64,000 bases of DNA from positions 485,341 to 549,340 of the forward strand of contig LYSZ01000003.1 in the NCBI GenBank assembly GCA_001657385.1, written 5' to 3'. This DNA is from Parvularcula sp. BBD 1991-13 (GTDB lineage Bacteria; Pseudomonadota; Alphaproteobacteria; Caulobacterales; Parvularculaceae). Shown piece after piece: positions 17,475 to 25,956 of the stretch (the first letter of the stretch is position 1; every line of letters starts with the position of its first letter). The notes beneath the pieces are model-generated. The model made no database searches. It was not told the origin of the DNA and was given only the letters and a program-made list of their open reading frames with translations. The position numbers and the translations under genes were made by a program.

Positions 17475-17490
17475 GAACTGAGACACTACC
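17475..17490 (-). repeat. Right inverted repeat of the putative insertion
   Basis: GAACTGAGACACTACC, the inverted counterpart of 13795-13810. It lies 2 bp before the stop codon of the adjacent chromosomal gene. Confidence 0.55.
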
Positions 17491-17492
17491 CG

Positions 17493-19046
17493 CTACCGGT
17501 TGGCCTCGGCCTCTTCCAGCGCCTCGCGCAGTTCCTCGATTTCGGCGTCGGTCAGTTCGCCGTCATTGCGGTAGGTCCAGCCCGGCTCGAACGGGGCGGG
17601 CCCGATCGCGGGGCGGTTGCCCTCGACGCCGCGGCTGAGATTGTCGTCCCCGGCGTCGGGCAAGGCGTTGAGATCGCCCGCGCCGCGCGACGGGCTGCGC
17701 AGATCGCGGGCGCGCTGAAGGTCCTGGTATCGCCGCGCCGCGGACGTGCCGAGCACCTTGTCGAGATCCGGACCGGTGCGGCCCGTCGCCTGCTGCTGGC
17801 GCAACAGATCCGCGGCGCGGCTCCAATCCTCGCCGCTGTCGCCGGGACGCCAGCCGGAACGGATCTCCGGACGGCCGGCGCATTCCTCCGCCTTGTCGTC
17901 ATTGAGGAACTCTTCGGGACAATAGATCGCCACCACGCCCGAGGAGCCGATCTCGCCCTCGGGCGTCTCTCCCTCCGGCAGGGCGCCGTCAGGCATGGCG
18001 ACCTGGGGAAGCGCCACCTGCGGCATGATGAACGTGCGCCCGCCCAGGGTCGGCTCCCGGTCGAACATATCGTCGCCCTGAAGCGCAGACTCCCCGGACG
18101 TTTCAGCCTCGACGACGGCGTCGGTGTCTTCGGCGCTCCCGTCCAGCGGCGCTTCCTCGTCGAGCGCCCCCTCCTGAACCTCGCCCTCCTCGCCGGCGGC
18201 GTCCTCGCCCTCGCCCTCATCCGCGCCGATCAACTCCTCCAGCCCGGTTTCGCGCCGCGCCTCCGGCGCTGTGTCGATCAACGGCTCGGCGGCGTCCTGC
18301 TGCGGCGTCTGCTCAACCGGCTGCTCCGGCGGCGCCGGCAGGGACGACGCGTCCTCGGCCGTCGGCGCCGCATCGGGAATCAGCGGTTCGGGCGCCTCGG
18401 CGGGCGGCGCGAATTGCGGTTCGAGGTCGAGATTGAGCTGCTGCTCGGGCTCGGGCTCGGGCTCGGGATCTGGCTCGGGTTCAGGCTCGGGTTCAGGCTC
18501 GGGCTCGGGCTCGGGTTCTGGTTCAGGTTCAGGTTCAGGTTCGGGCTCTGGCTCAGCCGGGCTCTCCGGCTCCGGGACAGGGTCCGGCTCCGGCTCGGGC
18601 TCCGGTTCGAACTCCTCCACCACTTCAGGCTCGGGCTCGGGCTCGGGCTCGGGTTCGGGAACCAGATCGGGATCGCGCAGGAGCAGCGGTTCGGGACGCT
18701 GCATCTCAACAAGCGTAATGTTGATGGTCTCGCCAGGGGCGGCGGGAATCCAGATCCGGACCCGGGCGAAAACGCCCAGCGCGGTCAGCACCAGAATGTT
18801 GAAGGAGATGGCGAGCGCGATGGCCGCGGCGCCCCGGCGGCGGTCATCGGCGGCGAGCCGGTCGAGCAGCCTGGCGCTGGCCCGGTTCCAGGGCGCGAGC
18901 GGCTTCGCCAGCGACGCGCCGATCACGGCCAGGATCCCGCGCCCCGGCGGCCGCGACCGCCCTCGCGCGCGCGTTTCCTCCCGCGGCGGCTTTTCCTTGC
19001 GCGCCTTGCCGGATGGCCCTTTCGCTCCCGTCATGCGGCGGACCAT
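17493..19046 (-). CDS. Membrane-anchored protein with long Glu-Pro repeat (TonB-like architecture)
   Basis: A 517-aa protein. It has a basic N terminus, one hydrophobic segment at about residues 73-95 ([20 protein letters not shown]), then about 80 residues dominated by Glu-Pro dipeptides. A very acidic middle follows, and then a C-terminal region with [17 protein letters not shown] and a charged helical end. An N-terminal anchor followed by a periplasm-spanning Glu-Pro rod recalls TonB. The C-terminal beta domain of TonB is not recognisable, so I call only the architecture. It is divergent from purD. Its last codons lie beside the putative insertion, but the stop appears native. Confidence 0.75.
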   Translation of the reverse strand: MVRRMTGAKGPSGKARKEKPPREETRARGRSRPPGRGILAVIGASLAKPLAPWNRASARLLDRLAADDRRRGAAAIALAISFNILVLTALGVFARVRIWIPAAPGETINITLVEMQRPEPLLLRDPDLVPEPEPEPEPEPEVVEEFEPEPEPEPDPVPEPESPAEPEPEPEPEPEPEPEPEPEPEPEPEPEPDPEPEPEPEQQLNLDLEPQFAPPAEAPEPLIPDAAPTAEDASSLPAPPEQPVEQTPQQDAAEPLIDTAPEARRETGLEELIGADEGEGEDAAGEEGEVQEGALDEEAPLDGSAEDTDAVVEAETSGESALQGDDMFDREPTLGGRTFIMPQVALPQVAMPDGALPEGETPEGEIGSSGVVAIYCPEEFLNDDKAEECAGRPEIRSGWRPGDSGEDWSRAADLLRQQQATGRTGPDLDKVLGTSAARRYQDLQRARDLRSPSRGAGDLNALPDAGDDNLSRGVEGNRPAIGPAPFEPGWTYRNDGELTDAEIEELREALEEAEANR

Positions 19047-19102
19047 TGATCGGCGGACCCAGTGCGCTTAAACGCGAGGCAGCGAACAAGGAGAAGGGCC
19101 AA

Positions 19103-20419
19103 GTGAAAGTCCTGTTGATCGGCGGCGGCGGTCGGGAACATGCACTGGGATGGAAGATTGCGCAAAGTCCGCTCCTGACCAACCTCTATCTGGCGCCGGG
19201 ATTGCCGGGGCTCAATTGCCTCGACAAAAAAAATACAGGCGAAACAATCCAAAGCGAAACCGTCGCGGCGCCGCCCGACGATCCCCAAGCGCTTAGCGCA
19301 TTCGCCGCGGAAAATGAAATCGATCTTGTGGTCGTGGGGCCCGAGGCGCCGCTGGCCGACGGCCTCGGCGACGCCCTGCGCGCGCGCGGCGTGCCCTGTT
19401 TCGGTCCGGACCGCGCCGCCGCCGCGCTGGAAACCTCCAAGCGCTTCATGAAGGAAGTCTGCGCCGCCGCCGGCGCGCCCACCGCCGCTTACGGACATTT
19501 CAAGACCGCCGCCGACGCCCGGGCCTTCCTGCGGACGCAGACCGCCCCCTACGTCGTCAAGGCCGACGGTCTCGCCGCCGGCAAGGGCGTCGTCATCGCG
19601 CAAACCCTCGACGAGGCGGACGCGGCCGTGGACGCCATGCTGGGCGGGCGCTTCGGCGCGGCGGGCGAGGAGATCGTCATCGAGGAATTCATGGACGGCG
19701 AGGAAGCGAGCTTTTTCGCCATCACCGACGGGACGGCCATCCTGCCCCTGATCGCCGCGCAGGATCACAAGCGCGCCCATGACGGCGACGCGGGTCCGAA
19801 CACCGGCGGCATGGGCGCCTATTCGCCGGCGCCGGTATTCACCGAAACCGTGCGTGAGCGGACGATGAAGACCATTGTCGAGCCTGTCGTCGCGGAGATG
19901 AAGGCCCGCGGGACGCCTTATGCGGGCGTTCTCTACGCCGGGCTGATGATCAAGGACGAGACCCCGAGGCTGGTTGAAATCAACGCCCGCTTCGGCGATC
20001 CTGAATGCCAGGTGTTGATGCGGCGACTGGACAGCGACCTCCTGCCGCTCCTGCATGCGGCGGCGACGGGAACCCTCGCCGGCAAGACCGCCCGCTGGCG
20101 CGACGAGGCGGCCGCCCTCGTCGTGATGGCTGCGAAGGGATATCCGGGCGCCTATGAAAAGGGCTCGGAGATCAGTGGCGTCGACGCGGCGAACGCCCTG
20201 CCCGGCGTTGTCGTTTTCCACGCCGGGACGAAGCTGGGCGACGACGGCGCGCTTCTCGCCAATGGCGGGCGGGTGCTGAACGTGACGGCGACCGGCGCGG
20301 ACATCGCCGAGGCGGTGGCGCGCGCCTATGCCGGCGTTGACGCGGTCGACTGGCCGGAGGGATTTTACCGGAAGGATATCGCATGGCGCGCCCTGGCGCG
20401 CGCCGAAGGGGAGCGCTAG
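19103..20419 (+). CDS. purD: Phosphoribosylamine-glycine ligase (GARS)
   Basis: A 438-aa ATP-grasp ligase for the second step of purine synthesis: phosphoribosylamine + glycine + ATP to GAR. The N-terminal [15 protein letters not shown], the ATP-grasp [13 protein letters not shown], the [14 protein letters not shown] segment and RFGDPECQ are all diagnostic. The frame is open upstream, but the GTG at 19103 follows AAGGAGAAGG and gives the standard N terminus. Four bp separate it from the next gene, suggesting co-transcription with the hydrolase and the two genes after it. Confidence 0.97.
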   Translation: MKVLLIGGGGREHALGWKIAQSPLLTNLYLAPGLPGLNCLDKKNTGETIQSETVAAPPDDPQALSAFAAENEIDLVVVGPEAPLADGLGDALRARGVPCFGPDRAAAALETSKRFMKEVCAAAGAPTAAYGHFKTAADARAFLRTQTAPYVVKADGLAAGKGVVIAQTLDEADAAVDAMLGGRFGAAGEEIVIEEFMDGEEASFFAITDGTAILPLIAAQDHKRAHDGDAGPNTGGMGAYSPAPVFTETVRERTMKTIVEPVVAEMKARGTPYAGVLYAGLMIKDETPRLVEINARFGDPECQVLMRRLDSDLLPLLHAAATGTLAGKTARWRDEAAALVVMAAKGYPGAYEKGSEISGVDAANALPGVVVFHAGTKLGDDGALLANGGRVLNVTATGADIAEAVARAYAGVDAVDWPEGFYRKDIAWRALARAEGER

Positions 20420-20422
20420 ACC

Positions 20423-21313
20423 ATGAAGCCCCTCAAGCAATGGCGGGACGACGCGCAGTATTTCACCGCCAACGGCGCGCGCATCGCCTACTGGACGAGC
20501 AAACGGCCGGACGACGAAAAGCCGTGGCTGCTGCTCATTCACGGCTACCCCACGTCCTCATGGGACTGGTCCGGGCTCTGGCCGGGTCTGAAAAACCGCT
20601 TCAACCTCGCCGCCCTCGACATGCTCGGCTTCGGGCTCTCCGACAAGCCGCGGGCGATCCGCTACGCCATCGCCGATCAGGCCGACCTGCAGGAAGCGCT
20701 GCTCGCGCAACTCGGCGTCGGCGAGGCGCATCTCTTCGCGCACGACTATGGCGACACCGTCGCCCAGGAACTGCTCGCCCGCGACCATGAGGGGATCTTG
20801 AGCTTTTCCATCAAGTCGGTCTGCTTCCTGAACGGCGGGCTGTTTCCCGAACAGCACCGGGCGCGGCCGATCCAAAAGCTGGGCCTGACGCCCCTTGGCG
20901 GGCTGATCGGCCTGCTGATGACGCGGGCGAAGTTCCGCGACACCTTCGACGGGATCTTCGGACCGAATACGAAGGCGCCCGATGCGGAGATCGACGCCCA
21001 CTGGGCGCTGATCAACGAAAACGGCGGGCGCGGCGTGCTTCACAAGCTCCTGCGCTACATCCCGGAACGGCGCGCCTTTCGCGAGCGCTGGGTCGGCGCC
21101 TTGAAGGACACGTCCGTTCCCCTGCGGCTGATCAATGGCGGGGCGGACCCCGTCTCCGGCCGGCATCTCTACGACTATTACCGGGACCAGGTTCCGAACG
21201 CCGACGCGGCGCTGTTCGACGACATCGGCCATTATCCGCATACGGAAGCGCCGGAACGCACCCTCTCCGCCTTCCTCGACTTCCACAAGAAACACTGGCC
21301 GGAGAGCGCGTAA
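20423..21313 (+). CDS. Alpha/beta hydrolase, MEST/haloalkane-dehalogenase-like
   Basis: A 296-aa alpha/beta-hydrolase. The oxyanion motif is HGYPTSSWDW. The nucleophile elbow is HDYGD, with Asp as the nucleophile, and the late catalytic His is in GHYPHTEAPE. The Asp nucleophile puts it with epoxide hydrolases and dehalogenases rather than esterases. HDYGDTVAQELLAR and CFLNGGLFPEQHRA closely resemble animal MEST proteins, whose substrate is unknown. The stop overlaps the ATG of the next gene (TAATG), so the two are coupled. Confidence 0.85.
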   Translation: MKPLKQWRDDAQYFTANGARIAYWTSKRPDDEKPWLLLIHGYPTSSWDWSGLWPGLKNRFNLAALDMLGFGLSDKPRAIRYAIADQADLQEALLAQLGVGEAHLFAHDYGDTVAQELLARDHEGILSFSIKSVCFLNGGLFPEQHRARPIQKLGLTPLGGLIGLLMTRAKFRDTFDGIFGPNTKAPDAEIDAHWALINENGGRGVLHKLLRYIPERRAFRERWVGALKDTSVPLRLINGGADPVSGRHLYDYYRDQVPNADAALFDDIGHYPHTEAPERTLSAFLDFHKKHWPESA

Positions 21314-21591
21314 TGGCTGTTTATTTCAGCATCTTCCTCACCATCTTCCTCGCCGAGCTTGGCGACAAGTCGCAGCTCGCCGCCGTGCTGCTCGCCAGCG
21401 ACGACGACCGCTCGCGGATCATGGTCTTCGCCGCGGCGTCGACGGCGCTGATCGCCGCCACCGGCCTGTCGGTTCTGCTCGGCGCGGCGGTGGAGCGCCA
21501 TTTCGGCGAGTTGCCGCTGAAACTGCTCGCCGGGCTCGGCTTTATCGCGATCGGCGTGGTAATGGTCGTCGACAATTTCAGCGCCGCTTGA
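21313..21591 (+). CDS. GDT1/TMEM165 (UPF0016) family small membrane protein
   Basis: A 92-aa protein of three transmembrane helices carrying the family signature ELGDKSQLA (E-x-G-D-K-[ST]). Full-length members have two such repeats. Bacteria also have half-length versions that probably act as dimers. The family moves Mn2+ or Ca2+ and maintains ion balance. Only one copy is present here, so it would need to homodimerise or to pair with a homologue elsewhere. It is coupled to the hydrolase upstream. Confidence 0.85.
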   Translation: MAVYFSIFLTIFLAELGDKSQLAAVLLASDDDRSRIMVFAAASTALIAATGLSVLLGAAVERHFGELPLKLLAGLGFIAIGVVMVVDNFSAA

Positions 21592-21604
21592 GGAGACCCG
21601 CCCC

Positions 21605-22672
21605 ATGTCGTCAGATCCCGCCGCAGATTTCACCGGCCTCAGCGAAACGCCGGCGCATCTGAAATTCGACGAAGACGCGCTTCTCGCCTATATGCGCGAG
21701 CATGTCGACGGCTTCGCCGGTCCGCTCGGCGTCAGGAAGTTCAAGGGCGGACAGTCGAACCCCACCTACCTCGTCACGACGCCGGAAAAGAAATACGTCC
21801 TGCGGCGCAAGCCGCCGGGCAAGCTCCTGCCGTCGGCCCATGCGGTGGATCGGGAATATCGCGTGATGACCGCCCTCGGCGCCAGTGGCTTTCCGGTCCC
21901 GAAAACCTACGCCCTGTGCGAGGACCCGGACGTGATCGGCACGGCTTTTTTCATCATGGATTTCGTTGAGGGACGGATCTTCTGGCGCTCGGACCTGCCG
22001 GAAGTCGCGCGCGAGGCGCGCGCGCCCCTTTACCATGCGCTGACCGACACGCTGGCGGACCTGCACATGATCGACTACGAGGCCGCCGGCCTCGGCGATT
22101 ACGGCAAGGCGGGGAACTATTTCGAGCGCCAGATCGGCCGCTGGTCGAAACAGTACAGGGGCGCCGAGACGGAAACCATCGAAGACATGGACATGCTGAT
22201 CGACTGGCTGCCCTCCGCCATTCCGCAGGACGACGCGGTGAGCATCGTTCACGGGGATTTCCGTTTCGACAACGCGATCGTTCACCCGACGCGGCCGGAG
22301 GTGCTCGCGGTGCTGGACTGGGAGCTGTCCACCCTCGGTCATCCGCTGGCGGACTTTACCTATTTTCTGATGGTCTGGAACTTTCCCAGGGACGTGCGCG
22401 GCGGGCTGATGGGCGCGGATCTCGACGCCCTCGGCATACCGACGATTGAGGAAACCGTGGAACGCTACGCCGCGCGCACCGGCCGCGGGCGGATCGACGG
22501 TCTCGATTTCTGCTTCGCGTACAACACGTTCCGTCTCGCCTCGATCATCCAGGGGGTCTACGCCCGCGCCCTGCAGGGGAACGCCTCCTCGCCGGAAGCG
22601 ATGAAAATGGGGCGGCAGATCCGCCCGCTTGCGGCCCTCGCGCGCCACTACGCCGTGAAAGCCGGCGCCTGA
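21605..22672 (+). CDS. Phosphotransferase of the APH / ACAD10-11 kinase-like family
   Basis: A 355-aa kinase-fold protein. Its motifs are FKGGQSNPTYLV and YVLRRKPPGKLLPSAHA (ATP site, catalytic Lys), the catalytic loop HGDFRFDN and the Mg-binding VLDWELSTLG. These sequences match the kinase-like domain of ACAD10/11 and of stand-alone proteobacterial homologues that phosphorylate 4-hydroxyacyl-CoAs. It probably belongs to the purD-led operon. No acyl-CoA dehydrogenase is adjacent, although one lies at 39 kb. Confidence 0.88.
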   Translation: MSSDPAADFTGLSETPAHLKFDEDALLAYMREHVDGFAGPLGVRKFKGGQSNPTYLVTTPEKKYVLRRKPPGKLLPSAHAVDREYRVMTALGASGFPVPKTYALCEDPDVIGTAFFIMDFVEGRIFWRSDLPEVAREARAPLYHALTDTLADLHMIDYEAAGLGDYGKAGNYFERQIGRWSKQYRGAETETIEDMDMLIDWLPSAIPQDDAVSIVHGDFRFDNAIVHPTRPEVLAVLDWELSTLGHPLADFTYFLMVWNFPRDVRGGLMGADLDALGIPTIEETVERYAARTGRGRIDGLDFCFAYNTFRLASIIQGVYARALQGNASSPEAMKMGRQIRPLAALARHYAVKAGA

Positions 22673-22695
22673 GAGCGAAGCGCCTTCCACTCAAT

Positions 22696-22723
22696 CACAA
22701 CTGGCTGCGGATTCTTGAAGCGG
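22696..22723. repeat. Second copy of the short intergenic element of 6980-7006
   Basis: CACAACTGGCTGCGGATTCTT followed by GAAGCGG, closely resembling the element at 6980-7006. Both lie after plus-strand genes and before convergent minus-strand genes. Confidence 0.3.
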
Positions 22724-22812
22724 AAGGTCTTGCGGACAGGCGAAACCGGTTCCCGGCCAATGTTTCCCGTCCTTCAACGGCGCCCGCAACGCGCTGAACC
22801 AGGAACGCGCCG

Positions 22813-23013
22813 TCAGGCGTTCGGCGCGCCTTCCCCCGGCGCCGCGTTCGCGCCGTCGCCGTCTTCACCGGGAAGATCGTCTTCCAGCAGGATGCGCTGC
22901 GCCGCGCCGTCGAGGTCTTCATATTGCCCGGATTTCAGGGTCCATAAAAATCCCGCCAGCGCGAGGCCGCCGAGAAACAGGGCGATCGGTATCAGGAACA
23001 ATATCGCCGTCAT
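22813..23013 (-). CDS. ccoS: cbb3-type cytochrome oxidase assembly protein CcoS
   Basis: A 66-aa protein with one N-terminal transmembrane helix, followed by WTLKSGQYEDLDGAAQRIL. The SGQYxDLxG..RIL pattern is the CcoS signature. CcoS is needed for heme and copper insertion into CcoN. It ends the ccoGHIS cluster, 13 bp after ccoI. The acidic Gly/Ala-rich tail is unconserved. Confidence 0.93.
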   Translation of the reverse strand: MTAILFLIPIALFLGGLALAGFLWTLKSGQYEDLDGAAQRILLEDDLPGEDGDGANAAPGEGAPNA

Positions 23014-23026
23014 TACACCCCCCGCC

Positions 23027-25369
23027 TCAGCGTTCTCGCCTCAGCACGCTCGCCTTAACGTCGCCGCTGCGGACTTGCGCCCTTCGCCCTTTGCCCGGCG
23101 CCCGGGAAAGCCGCAGCGCGTTTAAAATCACGATGACCGACGACCCCGACATGGCGAGGGCCGCGATCAACGGCGTCACCAGACCGAACACGGCGATCGG
23201 AATGGCGCAGACGTTATATAGAACGGAAAAGCCGAAATTCTCAACCATGCGGCGGCGCGCGTCGCGCGCCACGCCGTAGGCGGCGGCGACCGGGGCGAGG
23301 CCGTCGCCCTGGAACACGAAATCCGCCGACGCCTGCGCCGCGTCCGCCGCCGTCCCGGGCGACAGGGAGGCGTGGGCGGCGGCGAGCGCCGGCGCGTCGT
23401 TCAGCCCGTCGCCGACCATCGCCGTCCTGAGGCCAGCGCCGCGCAACGCGTCCAGCCGGGCGATTTTCTCCGCCGGCGACAGGTTGGCCTTCCAGTCGGC
23501 GATCCCCGCCGCCTCGGCGATGCGCCGCGCCGGCCCGTCATGATCGCCGGAGAGCATCTCCACCTTGAGCCCGCGCGCGGTGAGCGCCTTCACCGTTTCG
23601 CCGGCGTCGCGCCGCAATTCGTCGTCGAAAGCGAACCGCACCGCGCGCGCCTCGCCGAGGCGGAACCACGCTTCGCTGGTTCGTCCGGCGCCCGGCGCGC
23701 CCGCCTCTCCCGGCGCAACGCCGACCCAGTCGGCCTTGCCGAAGCGCGCCCGCTCGCCGTCGATCACGCCTTCCACGCCGCACCCGGACGTCTCGCTGAC
23801 ATCCGCCGCAAGCGGCCCCGGCCCCGCCGCGGCGACCACCGCCCGCGCCAGCGGGTGGCGGCTCGCCCGCGCCAGCATGGCGGCGCCGGCAAGCGCGCCC
23901 TCCGGGACGGCGTCGCGGTTGACGAGCCGGATGCGGCCGAGGGTCAGGGTGCCGGTTTTGTCGAACACGACGGCGTCGACTTCCGCGAGGCGCTCCAGCG
24001 CGTCGCCGGACTTCACCAGCACGCCCTCGCGGAACAGCCGGCCGGTCGCCACCACCTGCACCGCCGGGGCGGCGAGGCCCATGGCGCAGGGGCAGGTGAT
24101 GATCAGGACCGCAACCGCGTTCATGACCGAGGCGCGCAAGCCCCCGTCGGCGATGAAGAACCAGCCGAGAAAGGTCGCCAGGGCGAGCGTATGCACCACC
24201 GGCACGTAGAGACGCGCGGCGCGGTCGGCGATGCGCACATAGCGGCTCTTGTTCTGTTCGCCCGCCTCGATCAGGCGGGTCAGTTCCGCGATCAGGGAAT
24301 CGTCCGTGGTCGCCGAGGCGCGCATGACCATCCGCGCCGAGATGTTCAGCACCCCGGCGTAAAGCTTGTCGCCGACCCCGCGCCGGGCCGGGGCGCTCTC
24401 CCCGGTGACGAGGGAGACGTCGACTTCCGAGGCGCCCTCGACGATATCGCCGTCCACCGGCGCGCGGTCGCCCGGCGACAGGAGGATGCGGTCGCCGGGC
24501 GCGATATCGCGCGCCGCGACGGCCTCCACCGCGCCGTCATCGCTCAGCCGCCGCGCCGTCGTCGCCTGTAGCGCGAGGAGATCCTGCGCCGCGGCGCGAG
24601 CCCGCGCGCGCAACCGGTGGTCGAGGAACCGCCCCACCAGCAGAAAGAAAAGCAGCATAACCGCCGCGTCGAAATAGGCGTGGGCGCCATGGTTGAGGGT
24701 TTCGAAAATGCTGAGCGACAGGGCCAGGAGGACCGCCAGCGAAATCGGCACGTCCATGTTCGCGCCGCCCTTTTTCAACGCGTTGAAGGCGGAGCGAAAG
24801 AACGGACGCCCCGCATAGAGGGCGGCGGGAACGGCGATCATGCCGGAAATCCAGTGCATCAGGGTGCGCGTCGCTGCGCCCATTTCGCCCTCGTGACCGG
24901 CCCATACGGATACGGACAAAAGCATGACGTTCGCCATGGCGAACCCGGCGACCCCCATGCAGCGCAGGAGGAACCGCCCTTCCCGGTCCTCGTCGGACGC
25001 CGCCGCGCGCGGATCGAACGGCGCGGCGCGGTAGCCGAGGGCGGCGAGGGTTTTGACGATCTCGACGGGTTCGAGCGCGCCGTCCCGCCATGTCACCGCC
25101 AGCTTGCCGGTGGAAAGGTTCAACCGCGCGCGCGACACCCCCGGCAGGGCGGTCAGGCCGCCCTCGATTTTCGAAATGCACCCGCCGCACTTCGCGCCGT
25201 ATACGGAAAGGTCGAGGCTCGCCGCGCCGCCGGCGCGCCTGACGAAAGGAGACGGATCAACGATGTCCTCGCCGCCGGCGGCGGCCGTTTCGCCCCCGCC
25301 CGCCGACGCCGGCTCAAGATTGCCGGGGCAGCCGGGCGACGCCGGCGCGTATGCGCCGTCCGCGGTCAT
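23027..25369 (-). CDS. ccoI: Copper-exporting P1B-type ATPase CcoI/FixI
   Basis: A 780-aa inner-membrane ATPase that supplies Cu to the cbb3 oxidase. Features are an N-terminal HMA domain with CxxC (Cys61, Cys64), eight expected transmembrane helices, the translocation motif TCPCAMGLAAP, the phosphorylation site DKTGTLTLG, the actuator VTGESAPA and the hinge VGDGLNDAPAL. The first roughly 50 residues, rich in Gly/Ala/Pro, are an extension of doubtful function, and a later start is possible. The start overlaps the stop of ccoH by 4 bp (ATGA). Confidence 0.95.
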   Translation of the reverse strand: MTADGAYAPASPGCPGNLEPASAGGGETAAAGGEDIVDPSPFVRRAGGAASLDLSVYGAKCGGCISKIEGGLTALPGVSRARLNLSTGKLAVTWRDGALEPVEIVKTLAALGYRAAPFDPRAAASDEDREGRFLLRCMGVAGFAMANVMLLSVSVWAGHEGEMGAATRTLMHWISGMIAVPAALYAGRPFFRSAFNALKKGGANMDVPISLAVLLALSLSIFETLNHGAHAYFDAAVMLLFFLLVGRFLDHRLRARARAAAQDLLALQATTARRLSDDGAVEAVAARDIAPGDRILLSPGDRAPVDGDIVEGASEVDVSLVTGESAPARRGVGDKLYAGVLNISARMVMRASATTDDSLIAELTRLIEAGEQNKSRYVRIADRAARLYVPVVHTLALATFLGWFFIADGGLRASVMNAVAVLIITCPCAMGLAAPAVQVVATGRLFREGVLVKSGDALERLAEVDAVVFDKTGTLTLGRIRLVNRDAVPEGALAGAAMLARASRHPLARAVVAAAGPGPLAADVSETSGCGVEGVIDGERARFGKADWVGVAPGEAGAPGAGRTSEAWFRLGEARAVRFAFDDELRRDAGETVKALTARGLKVEMLSGDHDGPARRIAEAAGIADWKANLSPAEKIARLDALRGAGLRTAMVGDGLNDAPALAAAHASLSPGTAADAAQASADFVFQGDGLAPVAAAYGVARDARRRMVENFGFSVLYNVCAIPIAVFGLVTPLIAALAMSGSSVIVILNALRLSRAPGKGRRAQVRSGDVKASVLRRER

Positions 25370-25956
25370 CGCCGCCCGCCGCCCGGGGCGACGTTACTGG
25401 GAGCGGCGTCAATGGGAGCGGCGTCATCGGCGCTTTCCGCGCCGGGGATCTTAACGCCCGGGACCTCGATGCGCGCCGTGAAGTCGAACGTCTCTCCCGC
25501 CGGATTTTCGGCCCGCGCGGCGAGGCGCCACGCGCCCGGCGCCAGCGCTCCCGCTTCGGCGCGGTATCGCCCCTCGCCCATGGACATGAAGGAAAGCGCC
25601 CGGTCGTCGCGGTCATGCACGATGCGGCGCAATTGCCCCGCGACCGTCAGCCCCTTGAGCGGCGCGCCATCCGCATCGAGAAGCCGCACCTCGATCACCC
25701 CGTCCGCGCCGGTTCTGAGGATTTCCGCGCTCCAGCCGAGGGCCGCCTGTTCGGCCCGTTCGGCGAGCACCTCGTTATAGTTGAGGCCCTGAAGATAGGA
25801 CTTTTTCATCGATTCGCCGGGAAAGGTCCGCAGGGCGAAGGTCAGGAAGATGACGTTCACGATAATGATCACGCCGAAAAAGCCGAGGATGATAAGCAGC
25901 ACGTGGCGGCCGGTAAGGCCTTTTGCGACGGATGCGTTCAGGCGCATGGGACTCAT
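25366..25956 (-). CDS. ccoH: FixH/CcoH family oxidase assembly protein
   Basis: A 196-aa protein with an N-terminal transmembrane helix (HVLLIILGFFGVIIIVNVIFLT) and FPGESMKKSYLQGLNYNEVLAER. The Y-x-x-G-x-x-Y-N segment is characteristic of FixH. A periplasmic immunoglobulin-like domain follows. It assists cbb3 assembly with CcoI. The start at 25956 overlaps the ccoG stop (ATGA), and an internal ATG at 25947 is an alternative. Both ends are translationally coupled. Confidence 0.93.
   Translation of the reverse strand: MSPMRLNASVAKGLTGRHVLLIILGFFGVIIIVNVIFLTFALRTFPGESMKKSYLQGLNYNEVLAERAEQAALGWSAEILRTGADGVIEVRLLDADGAPLKGLTVAGQLRRIVHDRDDRALSFMSMGEGRYRAEAGALAPGAWRLAARAENPAGETFDFTARIEVPGVKIPGAESADDAAPIDAAPSNVAPGGGRR

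Larger units (their letters stand above)
13795..17490. mobile_element. Possible 3.7-kb insertion unit bounded by inverted repeats and carrying a restriction-modification gene
   Basis: GGTGGTGTCTCAGTTT (13795-13810) and GAACTGAGACACTACC (17475-17490) are inverted repeats matching at 14 of 16 positions. Just outside them are GGCTA on the left (13790-13794) and CGCTA on the right (17491-17495), a possible imperfect 5-bp target duplication. The right edge lies a few bases from the stop codon of the chromosomal Glu/Pro-repeat gene. No transposase is visible inside. The 283 bp between 13722 and 14004 and the 240 bp at 17251-17490 hold no convincing gene. This boundary model is inference. Confidence 0.35.

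Noticed and set aside
17370-19049. 559-codon plus-strand frame over the Glu-Pro gene
   Set aside because: Shadow frame with Leu/Gly/Phe-rich repeat caused by the opposite-strand repeat. No start context.
18271-19071. Plus-strand frame with a long Gly-Ser repeat opposite the Glu-Pro gene
   Set aside because: It is the complement of the GAG-CCG repeat. No ribosome-binding site or domain is seen, and the minus-strand gene has the signal/anchor architecture.
22813-25369. General copper-export operon
   Set aside because: The HMA-type ATPase is followed by CcoS and preceded by CcoH and CcoG, so it is the oxidase-assembly CcoI rather than a CopA resistance pump.
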